From NCBI RefSeq assembly GCF_004136555.1, contig NZ_NOIT01000001.1, positions 269,412-333,411 on the forward strand: 64,000 nucleotides of DNA, given 5' to 3'. Below are positions 63,688-64,000 of this stretch, piece after piece. Below the pieces are notes generated by a model that was given only the letters and a program-made list of their open reading frames with translations, was not told where the DNA came from and searched no databases. The position numbers were made by a program, and so were the translations under genes. Every line of letters begins with the position of its first letter. Within the stretch, counting starts at the first letter, position 1. The DNA comes from Kocuria carniphila. Its GTDB lineage: Bacteria; Actinomycetota; Actinomycetes; Actinomycetales; Micrococcaceae.

Positions 63688-63921
63688 CTAGTTGTGGTCG
63701 TTCAGATTCTGCTCGAACACACCCCCGACAAAGATCGGATCAGCCCACCCTCTGCCGGCCTCGTGTGCAAGGTGAGCTGCGCGGTTGACCACGTCACCCA
63801 TGTAAAGGACATCGTTGATGCCGCTACCGCTGAATCCTGCCTTAATCATGAGCACCCGACCGTAATCGATACCGATACCGATACCGATCTTCAGTGGATC
63901 GATCCCCTACTTCCCATAGTG
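63688..63921 (-). pseudogene. Broken Pycsar-type nucleotide cyclase (PycC-like) fragment
   Basis: About 73 codons: DPLKIGIGIGIDYGRVLMIK, AGFSGSGINDVLYMGDVVNR, AAHLAHEAG, then DPIFVGGVFEQNLNDHN and stop. This matches the second half of the class III cyclase domain in Pycsar cCMP/cUMP synthases (GIDYG with metal Asp; SGINDVxxMGDVVN). A TAG interrupts the frame at 63907-63909 and homology ends near 63921 at a possible insertion sequence. ACCGAT is repeated three times (63871-63888), adding an extra Ile-Gly. No PycTM effector is visible. Confidence 0.62.
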
Positions 63922-64000
63922 ATGGGACTGTCAGAAGAACGGTGTGTGAGGGTCCGGCCTGATCCGAGAGGAGACGGCCGTGGCTGACACGACCGATTTG
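63922..64000 (+). mobile_element. Possible left end of an insertion sequence (IS256-like guess)
   Basis: GGGACTGTCAGAAGAACGGT begins where the cyclase homology stops; the GGxCTGTC start resembles IS256-family ends. A short leader is then followed by a well-formed gene start. The other end is outside the window, so this stays tentative. Confidence 0.4.
63980..64000 (+). CDS. Start of an unidentified gene (possible transposase), truncated by window end
   Basis: GTG at 63980 preceded by GAGAGGAG with a good gap; only seven codons (MADTTDL) are visible. Position just inside the candidate insertion-sequence end suggests a transposase, but the sequence is too short to identify. Confidence 0.4.

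Noticed and set aside
1..64000. CRISPR array or cas genes
   Set aside because: No regularly spaced repeats found. The RecB-like gene at 8381 has the PD-(D/E)XK core but lacks the Cas4 cysteine cluster and has no cas neighbours.

Overview
This window comes from a high-GC Gram-positive chromosome (Actinomycetota). I infer Micrococcales, probably Micrococcaceae, but the sequence does not fix the genus. The evidence is the GC-rich coding bias, frequent GTG/TTG starts, ATGA/GTGA stop-start overlaps, an actinobacterial-type LexA box, an IdeR/DtxR iron box, a SAM-IV type riboswitch and the class Ib nrdHIE operon.

Layout. 1-4370 (minus): riboflavin operon under an FMN riboswitch (pnuX, ribD, a ribE-ribB fusion, ribA, ribH). 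4525-9313 (minus): rpe, rsmB, fmt, def and a RecB-like nuclease. 9383-10872: four tRNA genes; the 3' end of the last one (tRNA-Val) plus its terminator recurs 739 bp further on, bracketing a DUF433/DUF5615 toxin-antitoxin-like pair. 11236-14381: ornithine cyclodeaminase-like enzyme, MHS transporter and GntR regulator. 14540-17675: nrdE, nrdI, nrdH with an NrdR box. 17897-20337: App1-like phosphatase and a Tat-exported phosphoesterase. 20409-24382: SOS-controlled dnaE2 with a DUF6504 gene, each behind its own LexA box. 24570-31614: two more MHS transporters, mtnC, a SAM-IV riboswitch driving a transporter and a flavin monooxygenase, and an NCS1 permease. 31912-35417: iron-controlled efeUOB. 35564-38055: an SDR without its catalytic Tyr/Lys, a BASS-family permease and yceI.

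38384-44982 holds the most intriguing set. A tight plus-strand operon (MDR oxidoreductase, aberrant PTPS/QueD homologue, glycosyltransferase, methyltransferase, LPG-synthase-type membrane protein) faces a minus-strand operon (GTP cyclohydrolase II fused to a RibD reductase domain, CDP-alcohol phosphatidyltransferase, 68-aa protein). Together they look like a pathway from GTP to a pterin- or pyrimidine-derived, glycosylated, lipid-linked product. 45061-47348 carries DsrE, a PgsA-like enzyme and a GCS2-type ligase. 47446-54437 is a second biosynthetic locus: type II thioesterase and Sfp-type PPTase facing a membrane acyltransferase and a Pls/PosA-type single-module NRPS with three beta-helix repeats.

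54691-58317: a secreted hydrolase, a membrane protein and a NarL-type two-component system, the last three genes flanked by a duplicated hairpin sequence. 58400-64000 is an accessory (defence) island: recombinase and AraC remnants, a two-gene Gabija system (gajA, gajB), a decayed serine-recombinase tail, a broken Pycsar-type cyclase gene, and the left edge of what may be an insertion sequence running off the window.
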